Of a DNA stretch of 64,000 nucleotides, positions 31,359 to 43,461 are shown piece by piece. Position 1 is the first letter of the stretch. The number at the start of each line of letters is the position of its first letter. The notes below the pieces were generated by a model. It was not told where the DNA came from. It worked only from the letters and a program-made list of their open reading frames with translations, and ran no database searches. The position numbers were made by a program, and so were the translations under genes. Source of the stretch: Lytechinus pictus (taxonomy: Eukaryota > Echinodermata > Echinoidea > Temnopleuroida > Toxopneustidae); assembly GCF_037042905.1 (NCBI RefSeq), contig NC_087254.1, positions 8,975,103 to 9,039,102 of the forward strand. The letters run 5' to 3'.

Positions 31359-32237
31359 ATGACACACTAATTCTGTTTGACCATTTTCTTGATTTGCACT
31401 CCTTGTTGATTTTCACCTCATAGCTGTGGCACAAGATCTTCTTATTCTTACATTTTTTATCATTTTTCACATGAATAATTTGGAAATTTGAAAGAGCACA
31501 GGAATTCAAATAATTATATACAAGAATTTTTCACTTTTGCAATATTAATTTTCAACGTAGTGTAACTCCAGGCGATGGGCTGCTTCCCCGGACTTTGCAA
31601 AATTGCCAATTTTTCTTTCATATGAAATGAATGAATGCGTGATTTGATATTCTATATTCTTGCACGACTTTGCAAAGACTTGCCTAGAACAGCCTTTGTA
31701 CAATTTTGCGTCAAATTTTCATGTTAGTAATATTGGGATGAAATGAACAGTCCATATTGATATACATCCTCTGCAACTCATTACAGTACTTAACACAGTA
31801 CGTAGATACATGTACAGACATCACTGCATTTTAAAAAATATTTTGGGGCCTAGGAAATGAAACTCACAGTAAAAACTTAGTGTTATGATTTCCTTTTAAA
31901 CATTGAAATTGCTTTGTTAGATACGACTAGAATCTTGTAGAAAAAAAAACAATGCCATGAAAATAGTTTGGACTAGGGAGTTTATCCTAGTTGTAGCAAA
32001 TTTGTTTCTTTGTTTTGTTTTGGGTTTTTTGCATCAGAGGCATGTTCATAAAAACATACAATCATGGTAACGTTATAACCCTGGCAATACTTGACATCGA
32101 TATCAGATAAGTTTAATTTGCATCAATATCAATTTGCAACTCTTTGCAAGATCTTTTTTATTCTGAGTTCACTCTGTTTTTGCGCATGAAATATGTAATT
32201 AATGTATTTTCATTGGCAATGATAATCTCTTTTGTGC
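31359..32237 (+). other. 3' flank of the basic-repeat gene
   Basis: Likely 3' UTR at first. I found no clear AATAAA in the first kilobase. No other feature. Confidence 0.35.
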
Positions 32238-32402
32238 CAGGGGGCCGTTTCATAAAGCTGTTCGTAAGTTAAGAGCGACTGGTGAACCTTTCTGATGAGC
32301 TAAGTAATCCCCAATGAACATTTGATGGTGAATATCATTTACCACAAGGAAGGATCACCAGTCGTTCTTAACGTACTAACAGCTGTATGAAATGGCCCCC
32401 TG
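32238..32402. mobile_element. Fold-back element, GGGGGCCGTTTCATAAAGCTG
   Basis: Ends GGGGGCCGTTTCATAAAGCT and AGCTGTATGAAATGGCCCCC are inverted, followed by matching AAGAGCGACTGGTGA against its complement. About 165 bp, no coding capacity. Confidence 0.8.
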
Positions 32403-33044
32403 AGCTTGTATTGGAAGTTCAATATTTTGAACTACACAGTATAAGATACATCAAAGATGTAGAGTGTTCAACTTATTGAGTATCCAATTTCTTATTATTG
32501 TGTTTTCACTCCATGATACTTGACAGATTCAAAAACATAGAAAATGTATCGTCAAATGCCCTTCATGACAAGGAACAACTGAATTCTTAGTCTATCACTG
32601 GTGAATCAAAACAGCAATTTCATCTTGGACTCTGGACAAATGATGTATTTGCATATTTTAGTCAGCTCCAAAAATACAAAACTGCTCTTCCTTTTCACCA
32701 ACTTTCGATAGTCATAGAGACCTCCTAGGTGTTCATTGTCATTTGACTGGCATTTGCAATACATTTGCACTGTGTTCTTGAATCTGACGTGCGTCGCGGA
32801 GCAAATACTCCCTATTGCCATGGCAAGTAAAATCGGACAAGAATAAGTATTCATAATGCTGGTTGGTGGAATAGATCATAGATCTCATTCCACTATTTTC
32901 ATTTTTTTTTTGTTCAGATTTTATACAGATGTCGTTACGGTTAGTGTTAAAAAAAGAAAAAGGTCGTTTTTTTCCATCATTGCTTATTGCTCTTAAAATT
33001 CATATTCATTTTTTTAACAGGGCAGATAAACTATAAATCTGGGG

Positions 33045-33165
33045 AGCATTTTATGGAAGGACTTGCCAGATATTTCATTTAAAAGTCACAGTAGTAACAG
33101 TGCCTCTCTGCCAATGAGAATCAAGGAAAGTTGTTAGATCTGACAAAATGTCGGGACGAAAAATG
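33045..33165. mobile_element. Fold-back remnant, GGGGAGCATTTTATGG
   Basis: Shares GGGGAGC, TTATGGAAGGACTTG and the GATCTGACAAAATGTC word with 20242-20407. The right end runs into the minisatellite that follows. Confidence 0.5.
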
Positions 33166-33169
33166 TTGA

Positions 33170-33405
33170 GTGACTTTGGATGGATAATGACATTGTCAGA
33201 GAATCGAAATGTCTGTCAGATTAGGACAATGTCTGTGTGATAATGGCAATGGCTGTCTCATGATGAAAACGTCAGATAATGAAAATGTCTGTCAGGTAAT
33301 AGCAGGGTCTGAATGACATTTTCTGTCACATAAATTGCAACATCTGTCAGATGATGAGTATGTCCGTCAGATAATGTCAATTTCTGTCAGCTGATGACTT
33401 TTCGG
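33170..33405 (+). repeat. Degenerate minisatellite, unit about 22-24 bp
   Basis: About ten diverged units built on AATGTCTGTCAGATAATG. The GTCTGTCAGAT word also resembles the subterminal sequence of the adjoining fold-back remnant, so the array may have grown from it. Confidence 0.75.
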
Positions 33406-33680
33406 ACTTTTAAAAACAGCACAGAATGTTTATTTTTGAGAAAAATGGAGGAAAAAAATGAAATACTCCTTGGTCCTTGGTCACATGTAGGAATGCTACA
33501 GCTCTCCTTTTAATCGTTTTTATGACATTATCTTTTTAAATATCCCTTTGATCCAGTCCATGAATCTTTGAACAGAACATGGCAATGAAATCAAAGAGGG
33601 TGGTATCTCTTACAGTTTATCAAAAATAATAGTAATGATAATAATAAGTTTGTAAATTATTGGTTCAAATCTAAGCCATA

Positions 33681-34481
33681 GGCCCGAATTCACAAAGGTA
33701 GTTTTGAAAACCATCGGTTGAACCCATGGTTTATGCAGATTTCCTGTATAAATTACACCTATTTACCGCGTAGATTTTTTAAAAAGTCCAATGCTGATGT
33801 GCGTTTTTGTCACAATGTGATAAATTGATGCCTGATGCCATGTTTTGAAGAGTGGACTCATTAATCCAAAACAGTGGACTCATGAATAAAATAGCGTACT
33901 TAGCCATGGCAACAGGCATCAATTCCCCGGGGTGGGGGCCAGTCAAATATATTGCCGTACACATGTGTGACCAAAAGCGTTTAAAGGGGTGGGTTTTTTT
34001 TTCAGTTTTTGGACGAGGGCCGCGCGTGCACTCATTAAGGGTATCAAAAACACTGATTTAAAAAAAAAGGTGGTTTTGAAAGACTAGTCAATTGCGGGGT
34101 CAAACGTATTTAGGGTATTTTTTTTTTAAAGACTAGCCAAACGTGTTAAGGGTATGTTTTTTCCCCAAGCTTTTTCCCCGGGGCCAAAATGTAAATGAAG
34201 CCTGCAAAAAACTTGTTTAGGGGGTTATTTTGCACACACAGGAAAAACTTGTTTAGGGGGTGTTTGGAAATAATTTGGTCACACATGTGTACAGCAATAC
34301 ATATGACTGCCCCCCCCCCCCCCCTCTCCGGCGTCAATTTGGCGCACTGTGACAAAAGCACACATCTGCATTGAACTTTTTAAAAATTATACGCAGTAAA
34401 TAAGTGTAATTTATAAAGGGATTCTGCATAAACCATAGGTTCAAACGATGGTTTTCAAAACCACATTTGTGAATTTGGGCC
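33681..34481. mobile_element. Long inverted-repeat element with a second inverted-repeat element inside
   Basis: Outer ends GGCCCGAATTCACAAAGGTA and TTTGTGAATTTGGGCC begin arms of about 130-150 bp that share, inverted, words such as AACCATGGTTTATGC-like and GTGTAATTTATA. Within lies a second inverted pair at about 33914-33965 and 34278-34335 (CACATGTGTGACCAAA against TTTGGTCACACATGTG). Confidence 0.65.
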
Positions 34482-34596
34482 ATAGTGTTGATTTCATTTA
34501 GAAAGAATGTTTATTTGAATTGTGTTGAACTCACTCAACATTGCAGAGGTGATTGGGTACCAGGGAGGATTAGTACCCTGAATGCACCGAGCTCTG

Positions 34597-34752
34597 GGGC
34601 CCGTTTCATAAAAGACTTGCAACTGTTGTAACTTTGCCATAATGGCAACTACCATGGTAACAGGACTCAGCAGCCAATCATAATCCAGGTTACCATGGCA
34701 GTCGCCATAATGGCAAAGTTACAACAGTTGCAAGTCCTTTATGAAACGGGCC
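34597..34752. mobile_element. Fold-back element, GGGGCCCGTTTCATAAAAGA
   Basis: Ends GGGCCCGTTTCATAAA and TTTATGAAACGGGCC are inverted, and the arms of about 65 bp stay almost perfectly complementary (TTGCAACTGTTGTAACTTTG). The whole unit is 156 bp. Confidence 0.9.
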
Positions 34753-36040
34753 ACTGGACACAGTAGATCCAGCTACAGCTTGGGTTAGGATAATACTTTG
34801 AATCAGATTAGATTATTTCTTGAGAGAAAATGCTATATCTGTGCCTATGGTTGTTTGGTTCAATTAACAAAGATTTTACCATTTCATCACTTGTTTGATT
34901 ATCGGTACACAACATGTTCATTATGTTAGAAAACCAGCTGTCTTTGAACTTCATGATAACTATCTGTCAATAATTAACCATGTTCATGCTATTAGAAGTT
35001 AACATTATGGAAGAAGAAGGCCAGGCAAAAGAGGTTATAACATTACATAGCATATATATGAGAACATGCACAACAACTAAATTTGATTCTAACATGGATA
35101 CCTCAAAATGAAGAAAAAGAAAACAATTAAACAGAAGCATTTTATGATCAAAGTTTACATAATTTTTTTAGTATGAATGATGTACATATCATTGAATAAT
35201 CATGGATGATGTGTTTGAAAACAGAAATGTAAGAAATGATTCATTTGTGAGAAAAAGACTTTTTATGACTACAGTAAACTTTGTTTCTCTGCAATACCCG
35301 ACATTAATCAGACGAAACCTCATTTTTTGTGACCTGTACAGTAAATCATATTCAGTTCATTGAAATTTATATTTTGTTTACTTTTTCTTCTTATATATTT
35401 TTTTGAATATTGGTATATCATTGGGGGAAAAAAAAACAAATATCATGGCAATCTCAAAACTTCAATTGTGTGCAATTAGAAGTTTCCTAAATTTTTGTTT
35501 TCACTCTTTTAGCAAGTTTTCACCATTTTTATTTCCACTTTTAGAGCATGATTTACAATTGATGGCTAGACCGAAATGTTTTTAACACATCTAACAGTAA
35601 ATTTATGATCACTCGAGTCAGAAGATCTATGTAACGTGTCTGTGAATTAGATCCAAATTGAGAAATAGTGAGTTATTATTTTTCGAGCTCTACATGTATG
35701 TACATGTACATTTGTATGTTACCTGCATTAATACTCTATCTGCACTGAAGATTAACATTCCGGGAATACATATATTTTTCAGAAAATAGTCAGTAGACGA
35801 GAGCCTTGCATGTACATTATAATAAAATCAAATTGTTAGTGCAAACTTCATTTCTGTAAATTTAAAGGTTGTATATATATATAACCAGGGGTTGTAGCAT
35901 TCTATGATTGTACTATTTATAACATTTGTTATTTAAAGAAATGCTAAACAGTTGTTTTGATTGGAAATAAGAATGTTCGATATTTCATCATCATCTAAGT
36001 CAATTTTATTGATAATATTTACATACTGATTTTTTTCCTC
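34753..36040. other. Intergenic, AT-rich, nothing recognised
   Basis: No gene, RNA or transposon end that I can support. An AATAAA lies near 35820. Confidence 0.35.
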
Positions 36041-36518
36041 AAAGGTCATGCAAGTCCACTTAAACTAAAGCTTGAATGGAATGAGAAGAGAAAATTAAAC
36101 AAGCATAATAGTGATAATTTCATCAAAATCAGGTGAAAACCAACAAAAATGGTTATGTGAATAGTCAATGGTGCAACATGTTCACTATTTCTTTTATATA
36201 GTACTGGTATATGTACATTTAGTATCAAATATTTGCTGACATAGCTTTTCACCAAGTCGTGATAAATTATTGTTAACAGTGACTTGATATGTTCAATAAG
36301 AAACAAAGTTACATTATTTGGGAAACAATTTTGAAATATTTGATACCTGTAGTTTCAATAATGAAACACAAAAAAATCATTTGCATATGATGGGCATATC
36401 ACTTTTTTATGAAAATATGCAAAAACTTGCTTATTTCACATCCAAGTTTCATTCAATTTTGTTTGGTTTGTCTCTGTCTATTAAAGTCGTATTTTTTGGT
36501 TGAGTGGACTTGAACGTT
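36041..36518 (+). mobile_element. Diverged copy of the AAGTCCACC MITE family
   Basis: Left AAAGGTCATGCAAGTCCACT and right GAGTGGACTTGAACG are inverted ends like those of 36747-37343, and TTTCATCAAAATCAGGTG is shared near the left end. The ends are decayed and no TTAA pair is intact. Confidence 0.55.
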
Positions 36519-36746
36519 CAAAACAAAATGTTTTTTTTTTTTCATTTTTTAATTTGTTAGGTCTTCAAGATGTATGACCACAGGTACACCTACATGTATA
36601 TTGCCTAAAACTTTGCAATCAATCACAAGTATTGAAATCAATTTCAAGCCCTAGTGATCCTAATCATGAGCTTTTGATTGGTAGGTTTTTTTTTATAATT
36701 ATTAGTGTAATCATGATCGTCATTCTAGGGATAGTATATATCACTA

Positions 36747-37343
36747 TTAAAGGTCAAGTCCACCCCAGAAAAAAGTTTATTTGAATAAATAGAGAAAAAT
36801 CAAACAAGTGTATCGCTGAAAATTTCATCAAAATCAGATGTAAAACAAGAAAGCTATGACATTTTAAAGTTTCGCTTATTTTTCACAAAATAGTTATATG
36901 AACAATTTAGTGATATGCAAATGAGAGAGTTGATGATGTCACTCACTCACTATTTCTTTTGTTTTTTATTGTTAGAATTATACAATATTTCAATTTTTAC
37001 AAATTTGACAAATAGGACCCTCTTGTTTGAACCACAAAATGTTTAAACAATGGAAGCCCACATGTTCAGGGAGGAATGATTTTTTTTTTCACATGGCAAT
37101 GAGGAGAAAATTAAAGTATTTCACATAATAAAATACAAGAGTAGTGAGTGAGTGATGTCATCGGTCCCCGCATTTGAATACCAACCAGGATGTGCTTGTA
37201 ACTGTTTTATGAAATTAAGCAAAACTTTAAAATGTCATTTCTTATTTTAGATCGCATATTGATGAAATTTTCAGCGTTATGCTTTTTGGATTTTTCTCTT
37301 TCTATTCAAAGTAGCTTTTTGTTGGGGTGGACTTGTCCTTTAA
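36747..37343 (+). mobile_element. TTAA-target MITE, family AAGTCCACC, full copy
   Basis: TTAA on both sides, ends AGGTCAAGTCCACCCC and GGGGTGGACTTGTCCT. Subterminal parts are also mutually inverted (TGAAATTTTCA near both ends). Fragments of the same family are at about 9905-10103, 36041-36518, 38853-39355 and 55470-55663. Confidence 0.85.
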
Positions 37344-38098
37344 GGACTGTACAAACATGATCTTTCACGTTATCCTATGTGCCCTACAAGTACCTTATGC
37401 GTTGACATCACGCTCCATCTTATAGGATGAAGCCATGACCTTGAATGCATCTGTGATCTGCAGCTGGCACATTTCTGACAATGCCGTTCACACATATTCC
37501 TATATCCTCTGAGGGAGGGCGCTATAAGATAATGACGTCACATGCATGAGGTCTGTTATCTTGTGCAGGGGCGACCAGTCCGCCTCCCCTTAACTTTCGT
37601 TCTCGGTTACATTGCATCTCAGTTTATATGAATGATCAAATACAACAAAAACATTTGAATTGAAAGGATTTTATTTGATAGGGTATAAACATGTATATCT
37701 GATATTTTGGGATATGAACTAAATTCGACAAGGTTCATACAGTGTAAAACTGTCAATGTTTGGAGATATACCAAATGGCATTGACCAATTACAGTCTTTG
37801 TTCCATGCATATATTGTGCAATGTACCCATAACCTACCAATCAGAATCGGGGTTTCTGATATGCAATCGGTAGCAAATACATGTGTAAGAGGTGCAGGAT
37901 CTTGAAAAAAATCTCTAATATTGCATTGGCCTTTACCTCTATGATATTCATTCATATTTATATGCCACTATTTTCTTTGTCAAGGATTGACATTTTCACA
38001 GTTAAATTTGTATTTGTGTCCATTTATATTTTCAACATTTCTCCATACATGTACATCATTAATATCTTCTATTGATTTTCACATTAGCTCTGTGTTGA
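37344..38098. other. Intergenic, nothing recognised
   Basis: No coding segment or transposon end is supported here. A GACGTCA word (CRE-like) lies near 37533, which alone means little. Confidence 0.3.
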
Positions 38099-38365
38099 TA
38101 CTGTGGAGCGTTGTGGCCCAGTGGATTAGTCTTCGGACTTTGAATCAGAGGGTCGTGGGTTCGAATCCCAGCCATGGCGTAATTTTCTTCAGCAAGAAAC
38201 TGATCCACAGTGTGCTGCACTCAACCCAGGTGAGATAAATGGGTACCGGTAGGAAGTAATTCCTTAAAAAGCTGTGTGCGCTATGAACGCCTAGCTTAGC
38301 CGGGTAATATAGGAGCGCCTTGAGCACCTAACAAGGTGGATATGTGCGCATTATAAATACCCTAT
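38099..38365 (+). mobile_element. tRNA-derived SINE, near complete
   Basis: Pol III A box TGGCCCAGTGGATTAGTC at 38114 and B box GGTTCGAATCC at 38158, in tRNA spacing, then a body with GGGTACCGGTAGGAAG and GCGCCTTGAGCACCTAACAA, and an ATT-rich tail. Fragments of the same family lie at 7085-7170 (inverted) and 47863-48225. Confidence 0.85.
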
Positions 38366-38852
38366 ATATTATTATCATTATACTGATGCCCATATCTTTT
38401 ACTCTTCACTATAGCCTCTATATTTGACATTAAAGTTTATATTGGTGGTATTTATTTGTTTTTTATTCTAATTCCAATTTTATTTTTTGGTGGCTGATTC
38501 CTCTGTCCATGATTAGTGGGAATCGATTTCATTTCATTGCACTGTAGAATGAAATACAGTTATTACGTTTATTATGGTTAAATTCTAAAAATTGATGCCA
38601 TTACTTGCTTTAACTTAATAGGACAGTTTTCAAGAATGGTCTAAATATTTGACAGTAAAATGACATTTTTGTATGTTTTTTTAAAATTTGTTTATTACAT
38701 TCTTGTGGACAGTAATTTCTAAAGGCCTATATGAAGTTGAATAAAATTGTTTATCAAGGCTGTATGAAATGTATGCTACTCTATCATATTTATTTGAAAT
38801 TATCCTGATCATGGTAGATGAAGTATCTTGTATTTTGTTTAAATCTTTATTT

Positions 38853-39355
38853 TTAAAGCCAAAGCCACCCCACAACAAGGTGATTTGTAAAGATTTAGAA
38901 AACATCAAATCATTTGATTTCTGTTAGTTCTGCAAAACGGTTATATTCATTCATTAGTGATATGTGAATTATGAGAGTTGATGATGTACCGCACTCATTT
39001 CTTTCTCTTTTTTTACAATGTATTATACTTTTTAAATCATAAAACATTTCAATTTTTGTAGATTTGATATTGGTACCGATGAAAAAAAAATCTTTGAGTC
39101 ATAGAAAGTGCAATAATCATGATTTCACATGTTAAAGAAAGAGTCAAGGGATGTTTTCATCGCTGGAGGGGAATATTGATTTCTTTTTAATATTTCATAT
39201 GAAACACAAAAGAAAGGTGAGTTTGTGACACAATTGGCTCCCTTATTTGCATAGTGCGTATGTTGTGCATAAATATAACTATTTTGTGAATCTGAGCAAA
39301 TCATTGGAATGCCAAAACTTCTGCATTTTACATCTGATTTTTATGACATTTTTTT
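38853..39355 (+). mobile_element. 5' part of an AAGTCCACC-family MITE
   Basis: Starts TTAA plus AGCCAAAGCCACCCC and keeps the internal order GTGATATG, GAGAGTTGATGATGT, ACAATGTATTATAC. The right end is lost. Confidence 0.6.
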
Positions 39356-39562
39356 TTATAATCCCTCTTATGATTTCTTAAATTCCTTTTTCTTAAATTG
39401 ATTTAATATAGTGGTGAAATTTTGTTATGATTTCTGTGAGTCGATTCTATTATAGATTTAACTAAAAATGCCAGATGTCCTGTAATGGAAATAGATTCAA
39501 TAAATCTTGCGATGAATTTTAACTCTTTGAGTACATGGTTAACCCTAGATGTATTATTAATC

Positions 39563-39964
39563 TTAAAGATAAATGCCAGTTGTGGTAACGATCTCAAAAA
39601 TGAGTTTTACAGAATCCAATAAAATGACCACCCAAGTGTCTGTTTGTATGAATAAAAAATATGTGCCAAAGGATTCTGGAAGAAATTGTGTAATTGCTGA
39701 GAAATAAGCAAAATAAGTGCGGATTCAGACATATTTGTCGGGTCTTTTTCACAGCAATAATAAGACACTGTCCCACGTGTGCTTATTTGTGTTCACGATC
39801 TTCAGTGTGATCGTTTTTCAGCTTAGATTACATGATATCACAAATTCAATTTATGTAACTGTACCAGATCCAGATCGAGGATGATTATAGTGACAATTAA
39901 CCTTGGTTTTACAGACTTTCTCCTGAAATCAGTGTTTACTGCAAATACTTTCATTTAGCTTTAA
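39563..39964 (+). mobile_element. TTAA-target MITE, family AATTCCAGTT, copy C
   Basis: TTAA on both sides, colinear with copies A and B but more diverged (for example AATGCCAGTT at the left end). Confidence 0.85.
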
Positions 39965-40201
39965 GATCAATTTTATCTTGTACTTTGTACTACAGGTCAC
40001 TGTTCTACAATTTTTTTCATTCAAGACCTACATGCTATGAGCAGTATATTATATACCTGTGGGGATACTGCAAGCAATTGTAATCAATTGAAATAGCTTA
40101 TAACCAAATTCAGTCTTAATTATGTCTTACAATTAAGCAAAATTTTGCAGTTGATACATATATTTGAAATTAATTGCTTTTTAGTGTCTCACTACATTCT
40201 C

Positions 40202-40625
40202 TTAAAGGGATGGTCTGGGCTGAAAGTTTTTATAGCTTAATAAATAGAGTAGAATTCACTGAGTAAAATGCCGAAAATTTCATCAAAATCGGATAACAAA
40301 TAACAAAGTTATTGAATTTTAAAATTTAGCAATATTTTGTGAAAACAGTTGTCATGAATATTCATTAAGTGGGCTGATGATGATGTCACATCTCCACTTG
40401 ACTTGTTCTTTTGTATTTTATTATATGAAATTAGGTTTATTCAAATTTTTTCCTCCAAGAACTAGAAAAATTGGATTGACAACTGATTTAGTGCATTAGA
40501 TATTTATTGCTGCAACTTATTTCATTATAAGGGAGACATATTATTCACACAAGTATGAAATTATGAAAAATATATGATTTTATGTAATAACATAAGACAA
40601 CAGAAAGTGGGGATGTGACATCATC
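40202..40625 (+). mobile_element. TTAA-target MITE, family GGATGGTCC, copy B, truncated
   Basis: Starts TTAA plus AGGGATGGTCTGGGCTG and follows 14591-15208 closely through GATGTGACATCAT, then stops. The right terminal repeat is missing. Confidence 0.8.
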
Positions 40626-41450
40626 TTTTCTTTGTACATTTTTACCACTCTGAAACTTCATTCAAATCTCACGCTTTTCACTAGCGTGACCAGAGGGAGC
40701 GTGATTTTTTTAATGTGTTCCGATATAGACCTTACAAATTCTATGAATTGTCGTAGTTTTGCTCTATATGTATGTATATCTGTGTATATATTATTTTAAT
40801 CTTCACCTCATTTACACTGTTTATTATTCACAACTCAATATCATGTAAAGAAATTGTTTCATCAGTAATTTGTCTTCATGTTTTGTATTTATTTTATTAT
40901 TCTGATCTAAATTTAAGGCAGTTGATGCTCCAGTGAGTGCACACATGACATTTATGGTGATGCTGACTCTTACTAAAATGTGATTTAAATTACACACAAA
41001 CTATCACTCAAATGGATTTGTCGACTCGTGTTAATCTTTTAGTATGTGCTTGAGTTATACGCAGGCAGTGTTTGTGAAACCGGGGCTCATTTAAACAAAT
41101 TTTTTAAGAGAAAAAAATGATTGCTGAAGTGCCAGCCAGATTATTCTACCGGCACAGACCCTTCATTTTTACATATCGTCAATAATGCATATACTAGTAG
41201 TCTGAAGTAGGAAGACTAGATTCACTCATGTAATGTGGCTTCATGAGGCCCAGTATTTGACACAGGCATAGATTCAGAGTCTAGTCTCCACTCCAGACAC
41301 TGAATAATTTGTTAAAGTGTTGAATTTGAGTTTGTCCGTCCTCGCAGACTAGCTCAAGTCTGTTAATTGCCCAATTCATACTGTATGATTACAAATTTGT
41401 GAACTTTTAAGGGTTTGTGAAAGTATGCTGAGAGATTGCTGCCATGTTTC

Positions 41451-41975
41451 TTAAAGGGAAAGTTCACACTGACAAGAAAAAATTGTTGTAATAATAGCAG
41501 AAAAAAAATAATGGGAAAAATATTGATGAAGGTTTGAGGAAAGTCCATCAAGATATAAAAAATATTCGAACTTTGATTTTGTTTTATTTGTGACGTAATA
41601 GGTAAGCAGCTTCCCATGTATCGTGAATTTGAAAAAAAATCAGTGAAATGTAATATTCTCCCAAAAAAATGAAAATGGGATTTATTGTACCATTGGTATA
41701 TCAAAAGATAACTTATCTCACACCTGCTTCTGAACGAACATTTTTAGTCATCATAAAGAATTATTAAACAATTGATATCTAATTATCTATGCATTTTATA
41801 TTACCTAAAAATAGGACAGATGCTCATATATGGCGTCACAAATCAAAATCTTAAAATTAGAAAAGCTTTCTTAATTTGGAATGGATTTTCCTCAAGCCTT
41901 CACCAGTAATGTTTTTGGAGTGTTTTTCTTGCCCTTTTACAGCAAAATTGTTGTCAGGGTGAACTTTCCCTTCAA
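41451..41975 (+). mobile_element. TTAA-target MITE, family AAGTTCACC, copy B
   Basis: Starts TTAA plus AGGGAAAGTTCACACTGAC and ends GTCAGGGTGAACTTTCCCT plus TCAA, a decayed TTAA. Interior lines up with 23651-24083 but is about 90 bp longer. Confidence 0.8.
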
Positions 41976-42312
41976 TGATGTAACTGTGAAATTCGCTTTT
42001 ACCTCCATGTTGCGGTCATGTTTATCTATTTTTCTGTGCAACTCCAAAGTGGTCTGAATTATGTAGCCTAAAGAAAGTCCTTGCCAATGACTTGTGTACA
42101 AAAAGACCCCTGTCACTTTAAAAATCGTTTACTAGAAGAAGGGATAGTTACATGTCTGTATACAAGGGGAAGATGGGTAATAAGTATAAGATAGAGAATG
42201 GAGATATTAGGAGAGGGAGGTGGAATTTGCTATCTTCCAAGAAATGGGATTTTAGTGGTGAAGAGGGAAATTGATGGAGGGGAAAATTGAAAGAATGGAA
42301 ATGGGAGACTAA

Positions 42313-42533
42313 GGGGGTGTTGCAAGAAAATATTTGCGATCAATTGCAAATATTCTGTTGCAAATTTACAACTGATAGATGAACGTTAGCTGTAGCAAAT
42401 CAGATTTAACTTCTTGATTCAAGGAGCAAATTAGCCTTCAATCACTAATTTGCAATTAATTACAAGACATATGATTGATTTCGGGACCAAAAAATTGACT
42501 TGTAATTGATCGCAAGTTTCTTGCAACACCCCA
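42313..42533. mobile_element. Fold-back element, GGGGTGTTGCAAGAAA
   Basis: Ends GGGGTGTTGCAAGAAA and TTTCTTGCAACACCCC are perfectly inverted, then TTGCGATCAATTGCAA against TTGTAATTGATCGCAA. 221 bp. Confidence 0.85.
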
Positions 42534-42543
42534 TTAGTGACCA

Positions 42544-42822
42544 GGGCCCAGTCTTACAAAGAGTTACGATTGATCCGATCAACTTTAACTCAAATATGGA
42601 AATCCATCAATGTCATATTATTTTTCAACAGGAAATATGCATAATATCCTTTGTAAACAAAACAGAAGCATACAGAATTTCCAAGATAGCAATAAATGTA
42701 TGAATATACAACATTATGTAGGAAATATTTTGAATGAACATGCATTTTAGATGTTGTCGTTGCTGGCTTTCCATAGTTGCGATTGATCGGATCAATCGTA
42801 ACTCTTTGTAAGACGGGGCCCG
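42544..42822. mobile_element. Fold-back element, GGGCCCAGTCTTACAAAGAG, copy 1
   Basis: Ends GGGCCCAGTCTTACAAAGAG and CTCTTTGTAAGACGGGGCCC are inverted, followed by GTTACGATTGATCCGATCAA against its complement. It lies 10 bp from the previous fold-back element. A second copy is at 60488-60759. Confidence 0.85.
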
Positions 42823-43406
42823 GAAGAAAACATGAAAGCGAGATAGAGGGGGGGGGGGTCTCTTATAGAAACGAGCTATACTGAAATATTTTGAGAAAGG
42901 GGGAGATACAAAATAGGGGTTTTAGTGGTGCGAGATAGATGGAGGAGGCAGATGCAGCTATCACATTGTAGTGACCAGAAAGGGGGGGGGGGAGGGTGGT
43001 GGCTCTTACAGAGAGAGCTAGCTGACATGGATGAAGATGGTGAAAGCAGAAAAATAAGTGACAATCTCCCCCGATTAAAACGCAGACACACACACAAAAA
43101 AAAACATTTGAACCATGTATTTTCCATTTATAGGGACATTTTTTTTTTTACTGTAAAATAACTCAAGTGAGTTTTGGGGTCATGCGTGTCGATCTATACA
43201 GAGCTCTCTCCAATTTTTATTATAATTTTTTTTTTCTAATCTCTCCCCTCCCTCTCAATTTATTTACTTTTCTTCCTTCCGTTTTTCTTTTTGTTTCTGA
43301 CTTAGTCCCTCCTATTTTGTCCCCCTTTTCATTTTTTTTATGTGCGCCGCCATAAATAGAGAGGGCCGGTGGTCGCTAATTCTCGTTCTTCCCATGGAGC
43401 TAACAC

Positions 43407-43408
<2 letters not shown>
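42823..43408. other. Low-complexity intergenic stretch
   Basis: G-runs at 42850 and 42981, a T/C-rich part at 43220-43340. No gene. Confidence 0.4.
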
Positions 43409-43444
<36 letters not shown>

Positions 43445-43460
43445 CAGTAGTAGTAGTAGT
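43409..43460 (+). repeat. AGT microsatellite, left part
   Basis: AGT trinucleotide run, continued at 45263-45475 on the far side of the inserted element. Confidence 0.9.
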
Positions 43461-43461
43461 A

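Noticed and set aside
38104-38175. Possible tRNA gene
   Set aside because: A and B boxes are good, but the stems do not pair as a tRNA and a SINE body follows, with partial copies elsewhere in the window.
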